Positions 27,231 through 36,495 of a DNA stretch of 64,000 bases are shown in pieces. The translations under genes were made by a program, and so were the position numbers. Source of the DNA: Dolichospermum sp. DET69 (GTDB lineage Bacteria; Cyanobacteriota; Cyanobacteriia; Cyanobacteriales; Nostocaceae); the NCBI GenBank assembly GCA_017355425.1, contig CP070233.1, forward strand, positions 4,381,501 through 4,445,500, written 5' to 3'. The notes beneath the pieces were generated by a model that worked only from the letters and a program-made list of their open reading frames with translations, had not been told where the DNA came from and did not search any database. The stretch's first letter is position 1; each line of letters opens with the position of its first letter.

Positions 27231-28073
27231 TTAATTGATGATAGTTAATTGATTATTTTCTGCTGGTAATTCTGTCTTATTCTCCCAAGAAAATCTTGGC
27301 GTAATCCAGAATTTATCTAATAAAATAGTTAATGGTGCTAGGGCAAATAAAGCCCAAAAAACAGCAGTGGGTATAAAGAAAAAATTCCGCAAAATAAACG
27401 TTAATAAGGCAATAGATATTGCCCAAATAATTCTACTCATGGGGGAATTGGGAATTGAACGAGGATCTGTCACCATAAATAGAGAAAATAACAGTAAAGA
27501 TCCACTCATTAAATGATGGAAATAAACATCCCAAGTCCAACCTAACCAAAGATTTCTAATAGCAGCTAAGAGAGAATAAGCACCTAAAAAAGCGGCGGTA
27601 GTATCCCAACGGCCAACCCGTTGTAAAATCATGCCTCCAGTCCCCACAAATAACAACGCATACCACCATTCTTCCCCCCATTGTCCTGGGGAAACCCAAG
27701 CATCATTAGTGAGGGTAAGAACGGCAACAATGCCAAAATTAGCAGGATTAAAAAAATGCTTTTCACCAACTTTAAAGACAAATTTACTCGCTATGGCTGC
27801 AAATCCAGCTAAGGCCATGGTTGGCCAATGATCAACCCGTAGTAATAAACTAAGTCCTAGAGAGGTAATGAGGGGACTACGAATATTAATTAGTTGTAAG
27901 CTGTCTGGGGATTTAGTGATCAATGAGCAGATGATTTGAGTTATAATGCAGGAGGCGATCGCCACAGCAATAAATTCTGGATGTAATGTCCAGTCTCGCG
28001 TCCCAATTCCCAAAATTAGAAATAAACTCAGAAAGAGAATTTGATAATCTCGAATATCTTTGCACAATATCAT
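27231..28073 (-). CDS. NQR2/RnfD/RnfE-family membrane protein
   Basis: A 280-residue polytopic protein with about eight or nine spans. The family segments are KHFFNPANFGIV, LTNDAWVSPGQWG and LFSLFMVTDPRSIPNS. Members of the Rnf/Nqr D-subunit family carry flavin in electron-transport complexes, but the cyanobacterial stand-alone form lacks the other subunits. The SGAT-type covalent-FMN threonine of NqrB/RnfD is not evident. It is probably first in an operon with the DUF2330 gene; the pair suggests a shared envelope redox role, which is inference. Confidence 0.8.
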   Translation of the reverse strand: MILCKDIRDYQILFLSLFLILGIGTRDWTLHPEFIAVAIASCIITQIICSLITKSPDSLQLINIRSPLITSLGLSLLLRVDHWPTMALAGFAAIASKFVFKVGEKHFFNPANFGIVAVLTLTNDAWVSPGQWGEEWWYALLFVGTGGMILQRVGRWDTTAAFLGAYSLLAAIRNLWLGWTWDVYFHHLMSGSLLLFSLFMVTDPRSIPNSPMSRIIWAISIALLTFILRNFFFIPTAVFWALFALAPLTILLDKFWITPRFSWENKTELPAENNQLTIIN

Positions 28074-28178
28074 TTTCAGTCCAGGAATTACCCGCAGATT
28101 TCCTCCTAATTTAAACCTATGGGATCCAAAATTAGGTTGTTGTTACAGTTTTTGTTACAAACTTATTTTTAAACTCGA

Positions 28179-28285
28179 TATAGCGTTTCTTTTGTTGAGT
28201 GAGATACAAGAACCCCACCCCCAACCCCCTCCCCGCAAGCGATGAGGGGGCTATGATTTACCTCATTCAAGTGCATACCGCTATA
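28179..28285. repeat. MITE-like element (TATAGCG...CGCTATA ends), copy 1
   Basis: It starts TATAGCGTTTC and ends ACCGCTATA, with the inner block ACCCCACCCCCAACCCCC, CCCGCAAGCGATGAGGGGGC, flanked by GTGAGATACAAG / TTTACCTCATT. A copy with changed but still complementary ends is at 44161-44265. Confidence 0.7.
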
Positions 28286-28289
28286 AATA

Positions 28290-28321
28290 ATGTAGAGACG
28301 TTCCATGGAACGTCTCTACAT
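28290..28321. repeat. Palindromic hairpin before polysaccharide deacetylase
   Basis: A perfect 32-bp palindrome with arm ATGTAGAGACGTTCC. A looser relative (AGAGACG...CGTCTCT) follows asnS at 53644-53669. It lies 20 bp before the ATG at 28342. Confidence 0.8.
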
Positions 28322-28341
28322 GAGATTCTAGGAGATTTTTA

Positions 28342-29001
28342 ATGGAATTTGCTCCCCTATTTCCCCTTGTTTACCGGATTCTCCAGCCCACTTTTCCCCA
28401 TTGTCTATGGGGTGGAAACTCAAGCTGTAAGACTATTGCTCTCACTTTTGATGATGGACCTCATCCCCAATACACACCCCAGGTATTATCCGTTTTAAAC
28501 AGGTACAAAATTACCGCTAGTTTTTTCTGGTTAGGAAATTGTGTAAATCGGTTTCCAGACATTGCGAAAACAGTCAGCGAACAAGGACACTGGATCGGAT
28601 TACATGGTTATGAGCATGATTCTTTTCCCTTCCTTTCCCCAACTCAGTTAAAACAGAGTTTAGAAAAAACCCAAGTTGCTATTTACAATGCTTGTAATTT
28701 ACAACCTGAACAAGTGCGAGATGTGCGTCCTCCTAATGGTTTTTTTACACCTCAAACATTACAATTATTTCAACAGTGGAATTATCGTCCAGTTATGTGG
28801 AGTGTAGTTCCTGAAGATTGGGTTCTTCCTGGTGTAAATGTGGTGATAAATCGAGTTATGAAGCAAGTTAAAAACGGTTCATTAATTGTGTTACATGATG
28901 GCTATTTTGGGGGCAAAGATGTGGCAGAAACTATTAATATTTTGATTCCTAAATTATTAGAACAAGGTTATAAATTTGTGACTATTGATAGTTTGTGGTA
29001 A
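28342..29001 (+). CDS. Polysaccharide deacetylase family protein (NodB domain)
   Basis: A 219-residue CE4 carbohydrate esterase. Motif 1 is LTFDDGPHPQYT (catalytic base and metal-binding Asp), motif 2 HGYEHDSFPFLS (expected metal-site H-x3-H pattern is HGYEH), motif 3 RPPNGFF, and a late LIVLHDG. Such enzymes remove N-acetyl or other acyl groups from cell-wall or matrix polysaccharides. No clear signal peptide is present. Its 3' end overlaps the 3' end of the oppositely oriented truncated mltA by 45 bp. Confidence 0.9.
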   Translation: MEFAPLFPLVYRILQPTFPHCLWGGNSSCKTIALTFDDGPHPQYTPQVLSVLNRYKITASFFWLGNCVNRFPDIAKTVSEQGHWIGLHGYEHDSFPFLSPTQLKQSLEKTQVAIYNACNLQPEQVRDVRPPNGFFTPQTLQLFQQWNYRPVMWSVVPEDWVLPGVNVVINRVMKQVKNGSLIVLHDGYFGGKDVAETINILIPKLLEQGYKFVTIDSLW

Positions 29002-29775
29002 TAAAGATAAAGCAAAACTAAAACTACATGTTAATTTGAGTTTGGCTGAACCTTGAATTTGAATCATATAAGGTTCAAGACGATCTCTAAACCAAAATAA
29101 CTCCAATCCTTTTAATTGACCCTTGCTACTTTGTAAACCATCTGCACCTTCTAATTCTAATCTGGTAGGATGAGGTTTAGCCCAAGATGCTAAATCAGCA
29201 GGATAGCGATAAGCAGGATAACGAAATTCTTTTGTTGGTTGACGACTAGCTAAATATAAAGGTTCATAGTAAGCGGTAAATAAAACCGTTCCTTTCTTAT
29301 CTCTCCCCACAGATTGATAAAAAACAAATTCTTTTTCTATAGCTGCTTGTAGTGCTTGAGCCGATTTTGTGGAAATCAATAATTGCCGAAATCTTTGCAA
29401 ACTATTATCAACTCTTTCTCTGGTAATTTCTGATTTTTGATAAGCTGTAACTGCCCTTTCTGTTTGCAAATATTGGAGACTGTAATCTATAGATTGTAAT
29501 AGGGCTTTTTTATCAGCAACTTCATCATTATTATCATCATAAATTGCCTGATCTAAACAAGAAATATCTTCTTGACAACAGGTAACTGGTACTCTGGGAA
29601 TAAGTATCGGTAATTTCTTTGGAGTTGGATTGACTAATGCTGGTAAATTCCATTTTCCTAACCGACATTCTGGGGAACTAAGTTCTTGATTGGGCAGTGG
29701 CTGTATGCCCACAATCAAACTTGCCATAAATATGGGTAAACTAATAGTAATGTTAGCAAATTTCTGGCTATTCAT
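28957..29775 (-). pseudogene. mltA: Truncated murein transglycosylase A (MltA)
   Basis: A 272-residue frame. The signal-like N-terminus ends near QPLPNQ. MltA segments are present: RERVDNSLQRFRQLL, TAYYEPLYLASRQPTKEFRYP and LEPYMIQIQGSAKLKLT. After that point the sequence becomes unrelated (CSFSFALSLLPQTINSHKF) and stops. The 3D domain with the catalytic aspartate, about 100 residues in the family (usual length near 380), is missing, so the enzyme should be inactive. The deletion has brought its end against the polysaccharide deacetylase gene. It follows pxcA with an 8-bp overlap. Confidence 0.8.
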
Positions 29776-31081
29776 TCATGTTATGGTAGGTAGCAACGGC
29801 AGAAGGTGAAATCCGATTCAAATAGCGGAAAATCCAATATTTAAAGATCGTATCTAAAATGACGGGAAATGTGGCAATAAATAAGAAAATAAAATCATGA
29901 TTTGCGGGTAATCCCCAATGTCGTGATATTCCTTCCAAGAGAACTTCCCAACCATGAGGAGAGTGAAAGCCGACAAAAACATCGGTAAATAAAATGATAA
30001 TAAATGCTTTAGCACTATCACTTAAACCATAAACTACATGATCAAAGAACTCTTTTAATACAGCGATAGAAGATTTACTAAGGAGTAATAAAACAGTAAA
30101 GGCAATTACTGCAAAAATATCAGCAAATACATTTTTAATGGCATTATCACTTTCTTCGCGAAATTCTTCTTTTACTTTCTCAGCTTTCTCCTTCATTTTG
30201 GTTTCTAATTCTTCAGTTGCCAGCGGGGGAGCATTACTAATTAAGGATTCAAATTTAATTCTTTCTTCAAACCTTTGTAATGCTAATAGTCCTTCTTCTT
30301 CCATCTCTCCATTTAAGAAAACTTCTACTGTTTTCTCATTTCGGAAATGTTCTACCAATGGGCCAACAATTAAAATTTTTGATACTTGATGTGTAAGTAG
30401 AGGAACAATAATCAGGAGGAGGATAAGCCGAATTGAGATAATACTTCTTTGTTTGGCTTTACGGAAATTTTTAACTACATCTTGTTCAGAATCTGGATCT
30501 AATTCTACTTGTAAACGATTGATTGTGTTGAAAATTGAGCGGGGTAAAATACCTGTAGTATTGGCTTTTCCCTTTGATATATTTTGGTTAACTTTCTGCG
30601 ATCTTTGTGGGGTAAATTGTTGAGATTTAATTAAATCTGTGGGTGGTTCAACAGTTGGAGAATTGGGATTTTCATAATTTGTACTTATATCATTATTAGT
30701 ATATTTGCAGGTAACTTGATCAATGAATTCTAGTTTCTCTAAAATTAATGCTGGGCTAGAATATTCTATACCGACTTTTATGGCAGCTTTTTGTTTAGAT
30801 TCATTAGAAAACCACCGACTGGCTTTAAATTCTGTCAGCCGCATTTGTACAATTTTTAATAACTTTTGCAAATCTCCTTGAAAATAATCCATCACACTGG
30901 CGCTGTGCATGGTAAATTCGGAGTCTATTTTGTTACCATTGAAGTGTTTATCTTCAATTTCTTTAATTTTTATAGCGGCTTGATAGGCTGTATCTAAAGA
31001 ACGTTCTGGTGTCAGTAGATACCATTTGTAAGCAGCCAGTAAAAAAGGGTATATTTTTTGGCTAAACACGGTATTTCTCAT
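29768..31081 (-). CDS. pxcA: Proton extrusion protein PxcA (CemA/Ycf10 family)
   Basis: A 437-residue envelope protein. The first 210 residues are soluble; they are followed by membrane spans starting at IISIRLILLLIIVPLLTHQV, a charged middle, and late spans VFADIFAVIAFTVLLLL, FIIILFTDVFVGFHSPHGWE and FIFLFIATFPVILDTIFKYW. The FHSPHGWE segment is typical of CemA/PxcA. PxcA is needed for light-induced proton extrusion and, indirectly, for inorganic carbon and nitrate use. The C-terminus ends RYLNRISPSAVATYHNM. The length and composition are normal. Confidence 0.92.
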   Translation of the reverse strand: MRNTVFSQKIYPFLLAAYKWYLLTPERSLDTAYQAAIKIKEIEDKHFNGNKIDSEFTMHSASVMDYFQGDLQKLLKIVQMRLTEFKASRWFSNESKQKAAIKVGIEYSSPALILEKLEFIDQVTCKYTNNDISTNYENPNSPTVEPPTDLIKSQQFTPQRSQKVNQNISKGKANTTGILPRSIFNTINRLQVELDPDSEQDVVKNFRKAKQRSIISIRLILLLIIVPLLTHQVSKILIVGPLVEHFRNEKTVEVFLNGEMEEEGLLALQRFEERIKFESLISNAPPLATEELETKMKEKAEKVKEEFREESDNAIKNVFADIFAVIAFTVLLLLSKSSIAVLKEFFDHVVYGLSDSAKAFIIILFTDVFVGFHSPHGWEVLLEGISRHWGLPANHDFIFLFIATFPVILDTIFKYWIFRYLNRISPSAVATYHNMNE

Positions 31082-31139
31082 CGAGATGATTATTTAGGAT
31101 TATCCACTAAATTCTTAAACTTAAGTTAACGCAAAAACC

Positions 31140-33308
31140 ATGCTTTCTGATTCTCTTTGGATTTTTGGTACTAGTCGTAGTGGTAAAACTACTCGCTTGA
31201 TAAACCAGTTTAGTGCTTGGTTACAAATTGATAATCAAGAATCTGATTTATTTTATAATAAAAATATTCACAATTCCTTACCTCAACCCATAGATAAAAC
31301 TGCAAATTCACACCAAAAAGAACTAAGTATTTTATTATTAGCTGCTAATGATGATACCCGACGGGAATTAGCTGATAGAGTTACTACTTTAACATTAGGA
31401 AAATATCCTCTTCGCGTAAAAACAGCTTTGGGTTTTTTCCAAGATGAGGTAATTTTATTTTGGCCGTTATTAATTGATTCGTTGTCAATCAAAGCACAAT
31501 TTTCAGTCAGATTGCGTCCAGAAACAGAACAAGAATTGGCAACAAAACTCTGGAGTTCTCGGTTAGATGCGGAAGTTTTGCGACGTGTAGGTATAAATGA
31601 GTATCGGTTGGTGAGGCGTATCCTGGATTTATGGCAATTAGCAGCTTATAGCGGTGTACCCTGTGAAGATATTCCTCAAATTTTGCACAGTGGATTAGAA
31701 AATGATTCTATCAATTTAGAACCGGAATTTTTGGGTGATTTGCTACTAAGTTGGCGCAATTGGTGTTTGGAACGAGGATTATTGACTTATGCACTCATTA
31801 CCGAACTGTATAACCAAAATTTACTGACTCATAATACCTATCAACAGCATTTGCAGCAACGCTATCAAGGTATCATAGCAGATGATGTGGATGATTATCC
31901 AGCGATCGCTGCTAACTTATTTGAATTTTTATTAAATGCTGGGGTAATAGGGGCGTTTAGCTATAATCCTCATGGGGCTATCCGTTGGGGTTTGGGGGCA
32001 GATCCTCAGTATTTATCCAGATTATCTGAGCGTTGCCAAGTAGAAAATTTAACCTCTATACCTGCAAATAGTTTGGGCTATTCTCTAACTGAGCAAATGG
32101 TAGAATTGGTCACACAGCCAATGACAATGTTAACTTTACCAAGTTGTGTAAAGCCTATTCAAACCAATTCCCGCGCCCAGCTATTACGTGAAACAGCCGA
32201 GATAATTATTGATGGAGTCAAATCTGGGGAAGTAGCAGCGGATGAAGTAGCAATTATTGCACCTGGTTTAGATGCGATCGCTCGTTATACCCTAGTAGAA
32301 ATATTAACCAAACAAAATATTGAAGTTGCATCTCTCAACGAACAACGCCCTTTAATTAGTTCATCGGTAGTCAGAGCATTACTCACCTTAATGGCTCTAG
32401 TGTATCCCGGTTTGGGACGGTTGGTAGATAGGGATGCAGTAGCAGAAATGTTGGTTGTTTTGAGTCAATATCAAACTCAAGATGGGCAGGAAAAAGAATT
32501 CCATCACTCTAGAATAGATCCGGTGCGGGCTGGGTTAATAGCAGATTCTTGTTTCGTTCCCCACCCCGATACACCCGATTTATTACCAGTGAGAACCTTT
32601 GATCGCTGGGATAGAATTGGCTATATTGCCACTCAGGCTTATGAAGAAATATTACAATGGATGGCCGAACAGCGGGAGCAATATCAACAGCGTCTTCTCC
32701 TCACCCCCATTTTTCTCCTCTACAAAGCCATTCAAGACTTTATCTGTAATGATAAAAACCCCTCATATCAAGAATTAGCAGCATTACGAGAATTACTAGA
32801 AACTGCCCAACATTACTGGGAAATAGACACCCGTTTAAGACAAACGGATTCTCTCTTGCTTTCAATGCATACACCCGAAACTCTTAGCATTACTATTACT
32901 AACTTTATTCAACTGCTGCGACGGGGGACAATTACCGCCAACCCCTATCCAGTGCGTCCTATCGGTAGCAATAGAAAAGCTGTAACTTTAGCAACTATAT
33001 TTCAGTACCGTGCAAGTAGAAACAATCACCGTTGGCATTTTTGGTTAGATATTGGTTCACCACTATGGGCTAAAGGTGGTGCTGCCACCTTATATGGTGC
33101 TACCTTATTTTTACGGGATAGGTTAGGACAACCTTGGACAGCAGAAGATGAACAATTAGCCGAAGAACAAAGATTACAAAGAATTATCGCCGATTTGCTG
33201 GCGCGTGTGTCTGATAAATTGTATTTGTGTCACAGTGAATTAGCCGTAAATGGACAGGAACAAATAGGACCTTTATTACCTTTAGTTCATTCCTGCGAAG
33301 TGGTTTAA
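31140..33308 (+). CDS. SF1 helicase-like ATPase of cyanobacteria (UvrD/AddB-like)
   Basis: A 722-residue protein with a P-loop at the N-terminus (FGTSRSGKTTRLI, residues 9-21), a Walker-B-like YQGIIADDVDDYPAIA, and a C-terminal half with helicase-like segments (VAADEVAIIAPGLDAIA, LNEQRPLISSSVVRALLTLM). The architecture recalls the inactivated or nuclease-free relatives of UvrD/PcrA and AddB. The precise role, probably DNA repair or recombination, is inference. It is divergent from pxcA with a 58-bp gap. A rho-independent terminator follows. Confidence 0.65.
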   Translation: MLSDSLWIFGTSRSGKTTRLINQFSAWLQIDNQESDLFYNKNIHNSLPQPIDKTANSHQKELSILLLAANDDTRRELADRVTTLTLGKYPLRVKTALGFFQDEVILFWPLLIDSLSIKAQFSVRLRPETEQELATKLWSSRLDAEVLRRVGINEYRLVRRILDLWQLAAYSGVPCEDIPQILHSGLENDSINLEPEFLGDLLLSWRNWCLERGLLTYALITELYNQNLLTHNTYQQHLQQRYQGIIADDVDDYPAIAANLFEFLLNAGVIGAFSYNPHGAIRWGLGADPQYLSRLSERCQVENLTSIPANSLGYSLTEQMVELVTQPMTMLTLPSCVKPIQTNSRAQLLRETAEIIIDGVKSGEVAADEVAIIAPGLDAIARYTLVEILTKQNIEVASLNEQRPLISSSVVRALLTLMALVYPGLGRLVDRDAVAEMLVVLSQYQTQDGQEKEFHHSRIDPVRAGLIADSCFVPHPDTPDLLPVRTFDRWDRIGYIATQAYEEILQWMAEQREQYQQRLLLTPIFLLYKAIQDFICNDKNPSYQELAALRELLETAQHYWEIDTRLRQTDSLLLSMHTPETLSITITNFIQLLRRGTITANPYPVRPIGSNRKAVTLATIFQYRASRNNHRWHFWLDIGSPLWAKGGAATLYGATLFLRDRLGQPWTAEDEQLAEEQRLQRIIADLLARVSDKLYLCHSELAVNGQEQIGPLLPLVHSCEVV

Positions 33309-33325
33309 GTAATTAAAAATTAAAA

Positions 33326-33355
33326 CCCCTAGATTAAGTTCTAGAGGCTTTTTTT
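33326..33355 (+). terminator. Rho-independent terminator, bidirectional
   Basis: Stem CCCCTAGA / TCTAGAGG with an AAGT-type loop followed by CTTTTTTT. It lies between convergent genes and could serve both. Confidence 0.75.
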
Positions 33356-33379
33356 CAAAATCTATTTTTCATTGCTTTT

Positions 33380-33778
33380 TTAGCAAGCCCCATTACCATT
33401 AGAAGAGTTCATCCCATTAGAAGAGTTAAGATCCATAGGAGTTATACTAGTTCCTGATTGATTCAAACTGAATGAACCGGCAGGATCTGCATTAAATATG
33501 GCTGGACTAATTCCCGGCTTTGTTGTTGAAGAGTTATATAAAAGAAACTCTCCCGGATAAGTACCGCTCTCCCCCGGTTTTAAAGTTTGTTGTTGTAGGG
33601 GTAACTTCTCCCCAAAATTGTAAAAAGTTCTGGGTGCTTGTGTATTATTTTTCAGTGTAAATCCTCCAGCAATATTAGCAGCTTGTTCAGAACTTAATTC
33701 AGACAAACAATTTTCATCAAAGCTAAATAAAGAAGCATCTTTTTCTGTTTTGGAAGTTGGCAAATTTGTTTGCAACAT
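33380..33778 (-). CDS. Small protein with double-glycine leader (possible RiPP/secreted peptide precursor)
   Basis: A 132-residue protein. Residues 24-39, ENCLSELSSEQAANIAGG, form the acidic helical leader and double-glycine cleavage motif seen in bacteriocin/RiPP precursors and other peptides exported by C39-peptidase ABC transporters. The predicted mature part (about 93 residues, starting FTLKNNTQAPRTFYNF) is neutral and rich in Ser, Asn, Pro and Gly, with a single Cys at the very end (NGNGAC). No modifying enzyme or transporter gene is nearby. Function not known. Confidence 0.7.
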   Translation of the reverse strand: MLQTNLPTSKTEKDASLFSFDENCLSELSSEQAANIAGGFTLKNNTQAPRTFYNFGEKLPLQQQTLKPGESGTYPGEFLLYNSSTTKPGISPAIFNADPAGSFSLNQSGTSITPMDLNSSNGMNSSNGNGAC

Positions 33779-33850
33779 AATCTTATATCTCCAAAATAAA
33801 ATAACTGGAATTAACCTGCTATAAAAAGCTTATGTTTTAATTAAATTACT

Positions 33851-33895
33851 TTAATTAACCCTAAGTTAGATATATTAATTAACCCTAAGTTAGAT
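33851..33895. repeat. Two 21-bp direct repeats upstream of the leader-peptide gene
   Basis: TTAATTAACCCTAAGTTAGA plus T occurs at 33851-33871 and again at 33875-33895, a 24-bp period. They lie about 75-115 bp upstream of the GG-leader gene (minus strand), where a regulator could bind. The rest of 33779-34052 shows no gene. Confidence 0.7.
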
Positions 33896-34052
33896 GAATT
33901 AAATCAAGATCATGAGAGATATTAGATTTAGTGAAGTAGAACAATTTCTTTGCAAAATAGGTTCTATAAAAATACCAACAACAGCTTATTTTGCATCACC
34001 GTCCGCTGATGCAGATGACGTTATACCGAACCGATGCTACTTAGTTTTGTGT

Positions 34053-34085
34053 AGATCCCCGACTTCTTGAAGAAGTCGGGGATCT
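34053..34085 (-). terminator. Hairpin terminator after the glycine-oxidase-like gene
   Basis: A near-perfect inverted repeat (AGATCCCCGACTTCTT / AAGAAGTCGGGGATCT) directly downstream of the minus-strand gene. Similar hairpins are dispersed; a related one is at 52181-52213. Confidence 0.7.
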
Positions 34086-34092
34086 TGAAAAT

Positions 34093-35262
34093 TCAAGAAT
34101 GAGAATCTTCAGCTAAGATCATTTCTCGAATGGCTGTTGCTGTTGCAGGTGCGAGTAAGACACCATTGCGATAGTGTCCAGTAGCCAGCAAAACATTAGT
34201 AAAACCGGGTAGTTTATCAATTACTGGTGCTGGTCTGCCTTCGGGACGGGGACGCAATCCTGACCAAGTACGGAGAACTTTCGCTGCGGCTAAATCTGGG
34301 GTAAAGGCGATCGCTTGTTGTCTAACAGCATCCAATAATTCTGGACTAGGCGATACTTGATCTTCATCATCGGGAAATTCTACCGTTGCCCCCACCCAAT
34401 AATCACCATTACCCATCGGTACAATATGCACATCATTACCAGTAATCACCGGTTGAAAATCAGGATTTCCTAAAGTTCGTCCTAAACTTAAATATAAAGC
34501 CTGTCCCAGCACTGGACGGATCTGCACCATTTGATCTAATTGGGCAGTTAAAGCCGTTGAACCCAAACCGGCTGACACGATAAACCAATCAGCGCTAACT
34601 TTACCCTCTGTAGTTTCAATAAAATTACATTTATGAGCCGCTCCCAATCCTTTTTTGATATGTAAGGGTGTTGGTGGTGGTGGTGGTGGGGTTTCTGTGC
34701 CAGTGACAGATACACCAAATTTGAACTTTACACCATTGCGTTGGGCGGCATCTACTAAAGATACAGTTAAAGCTGTGGCATTTAGTTGTAAGTCTTGGGG
34801 AGAATAGACAGCGCCAATAATTTGCGGATGACTAACTTGGGGACAAAATTTTTGTAATTGTTCTTGATCCCAAACTTGTAATTCCCAACCTTGAGATTGA
34901 CGAATTTCCCGCAGTTGTTCCCATTCCGACAGTACCTCAACGCCGCTTTCCAAGGGGTGATCTAAATCTTCTGACAACAGCATCACAATTCCTTGACGAT
35001 TACAAGGGATTTTTCGCCCTGTAATTGCTTCTAATTCAGGAATCAAAGTTCCATAGCGTTCAATGCTACTTTGTCGCATTCGCCAAGCACTACCCTTAAT
35101 TTTACTGCTAATTACGCCCATTAATACACCGAGGGCGGCACTAGTAGAACCTTGTGCGGGTTGTTTTTCCTCGAAAACAGTGATATTTAAACCTTTAACT
35201 TGGCTGAGTTCATAGGCGATCGCCGCCCCAACTACACCACAGCCGATAATTACTACATTCAT
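34093..35262 (-). CDS. FAD-dependent amino-acid/glycine oxidase (ThiO/DadA family)
   Basis: I chose the ATG at 35262 (MNVVIIGCGVVGAAIAYELS) rather than an in-frame start 51 bp upstream, because the FAD Rossmann motif GCGVVG should lie near the N-terminus. The product has 389 residues. Family segments include QGSTSAALGVLMG, SPQDLQLNATALT and the C-terminal TWSGLRPRPEGRPAPVI and GHYRNGVLLAPATA, which match glycine oxidase ThiO of thiamine synthesis. An odd insert TGTETPPPPPPTPLHIKKG, encoded by a GGT-repeat tract, lies near residue 200 and looks like low-complexity expansion in a surface loop. Confidence 0.8.
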   Translation of the reverse strand: MNVVIIGCGVVGAAIAYELSQVKGLNITVFEEKQPAQGSTSAALGVLMGVISSKIKGSAWRMRQSSIERYGTLIPELEAITGRKIPCNRQGIVMLLSEDLDHPLESGVEVLSEWEQLREIRQSQGWELQVWDQEQLQKFCPQVSHPQIIGAVYSPQDLQLNATALTVSLVDAAQRNGVKFKFGVSVTGTETPPPPPPTPLHIKKGLGAAHKCNFIETTEGKVSADWFIVSAGLGSTALTAQLDQMVQIRPVLGQALYLSLGRTLGNPDFQPVITGNDVHIVPMGNGDYWVGATVEFPDDEDQVSPSPELLDAVRQQAIAFTPDLAAAKVLRTWSGLRPRPEGRPAPVIDKLPGFTNVLLATGHYRNGVLLAPATATAIREMILAEDSHS

Positions 35263-35428
35263 GGTTTTTACGCTTGAGTCAGGGGGTGAAGAATGAAGAG
35301 TCTTCCTCTCCACCCTATCACCCTATTACCTCAAGATTTTGTGATTCAAGACTCGAAGCCAAGAAGAAGCAGGGAAAGCCGGGGAAGAAATTTATTTGTT
35401 CCTTCTCCTGACTCGGTGACTCCTACTT

Positions 35429-35881
35429 TTAGCTACTTTTTTCAGGAACTAGTTCTAAGAAGTTGTCAATATCTACAAAAACTTCTTTGTACTTAGTTAA
35501 AGCTAGGCTAGTATTACCCGTAGAGGCAGCTTGATCTACTCTTACTAGATCCTGTAACAAATCTTTGCTGATTTGCCGGGCTTTAGCTTGATTTTGCCGT
35601 GCCAAGTTAGGAATGATATAAGTCATATTTAACCTAGCTTCTGTCATTGGTCCATGGATGAAATTGCCCACTTTAATCCATTCACCTTGAGAAATCAGGT
35701 TTTTCAATTCGGTCGAGCGATCGCGCACCATCTGAATTCCCGGAACATATTCCTGAATTTTTGCAACTTCCGCTGCTGTATAAGATGGTGGTACAGTAGC
35801 AACACTAGGACTACCACAACTAATTAAAAATGTTGCTAATAATACAAAAATCAGTGAAAAGATAGAACGTTGACGCACCAT
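35429..35881 (-). CDS. psbQ: Photosystem II lipoprotein CyanoQ
   Basis: A 150-residue lipoprotein. Signal peptide with lipobox LATFLISCGSP (Cys22). The mature four-helix region includes EVAKIQEYVPGIQMVRDRST, EWIKVGNFIHGPM and ARQISKDLLQDLVRVDQAAS, typical of cyanobacterial PsbQ on the lumenal side of photosystem II. It helps stabilise the oxygen-evolving complex. The length is normal. Confidence 0.92.
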   Translation of the reverse strand: MVRQRSIFSLIFVLLATFLISCGSPSVATVPPSYTAAEVAKIQEYVPGIQMVRDRSTELKNLISQGEWIKVGNFIHGPMTEARLNMTYIIPNLARQNQAKARQISKDLLQDLVRVDQAASTGNTSLALTKYKEVFVDIDNFLELVPEKSS

Positions 35882-36019
35882 AAATGGAAATTAATTTTTT
35901 GTTTGTTTACAGATTCACAGTGTTATTTTAGATCGCTATGTAATTAACCGTTACAGTTAAATCAGGTTTTTCTGTCCTTATCTTCCCCACAGACCAACCG
36001 AATATAGGAGTATTGTTGA

Positions 36020-36448
36020 GTGAACGCAGCCGAACAAGCCACAAATTTGGAATTTGCCAGCAAAATTGCGACAGTAGTAAATCTATTTAAATACGAATTT
36101 CCTGATCTCAAATCTGATCTTAAACCTTGGCACAATGACCCAGAAACCAGAGAATTAGTAGACCCAGATTCCATAGATATTGGATTTCATTTTCCTGGTG
36201 TTAGCAAATCTTGGCGCAGTCGGAGTATTTTAATTCAAATCCGATTTTATCAAGATCCTGTAAATAATCATCGTCGCGCTATTGGTGTAGAAGCTGCTGG
36301 GTTTGATCATCGTGGTGAAGTTTGGCGACTTTCGACAGTGGAAATATGGAGTTTTGTTGGCGATTCTCTACCCTCTGCTGAAGTTGGAGAAAAGTTAAAA
36401 CAGGTTTGTCGGCAAATTTTAGAGGTGTTTAATCGGCCAAGTGAGTAA
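36020..36448 (+). CDS. Conserved cyanobacterial hypothetical protein
   Basis: 142 residues from a GTG at 36020 (GGAG at 36007-36010). Soluble alpha/beta protein with KIATVVNLFKYEFPDLKSDL, DIGFHFPGVSKSWRSRSILI and IGVEAAGFDHRGEVWRLST. Not recognised by function. It diverges from psbQ, with the promoter region 35882-36019 between. Confidence 0.7.
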   Translation: MNAAEQATNLEFASKIATVVNLFKYEFPDLKSDLKPWHNDPETRELVDPDSIDIGFHFPGVSKSWRSRSILIQIRFYQDPVNNHRRAIGVEAAGFDHRGEVWRLSTVEIWSFVGDSLPSAEVGEKLKQVCRQILEVFNRPSE

Positions 36449-36495
36449 AAATCATGATCTTTTCTGCTCATCTAACGCCCATTCCCACCTTTGCT

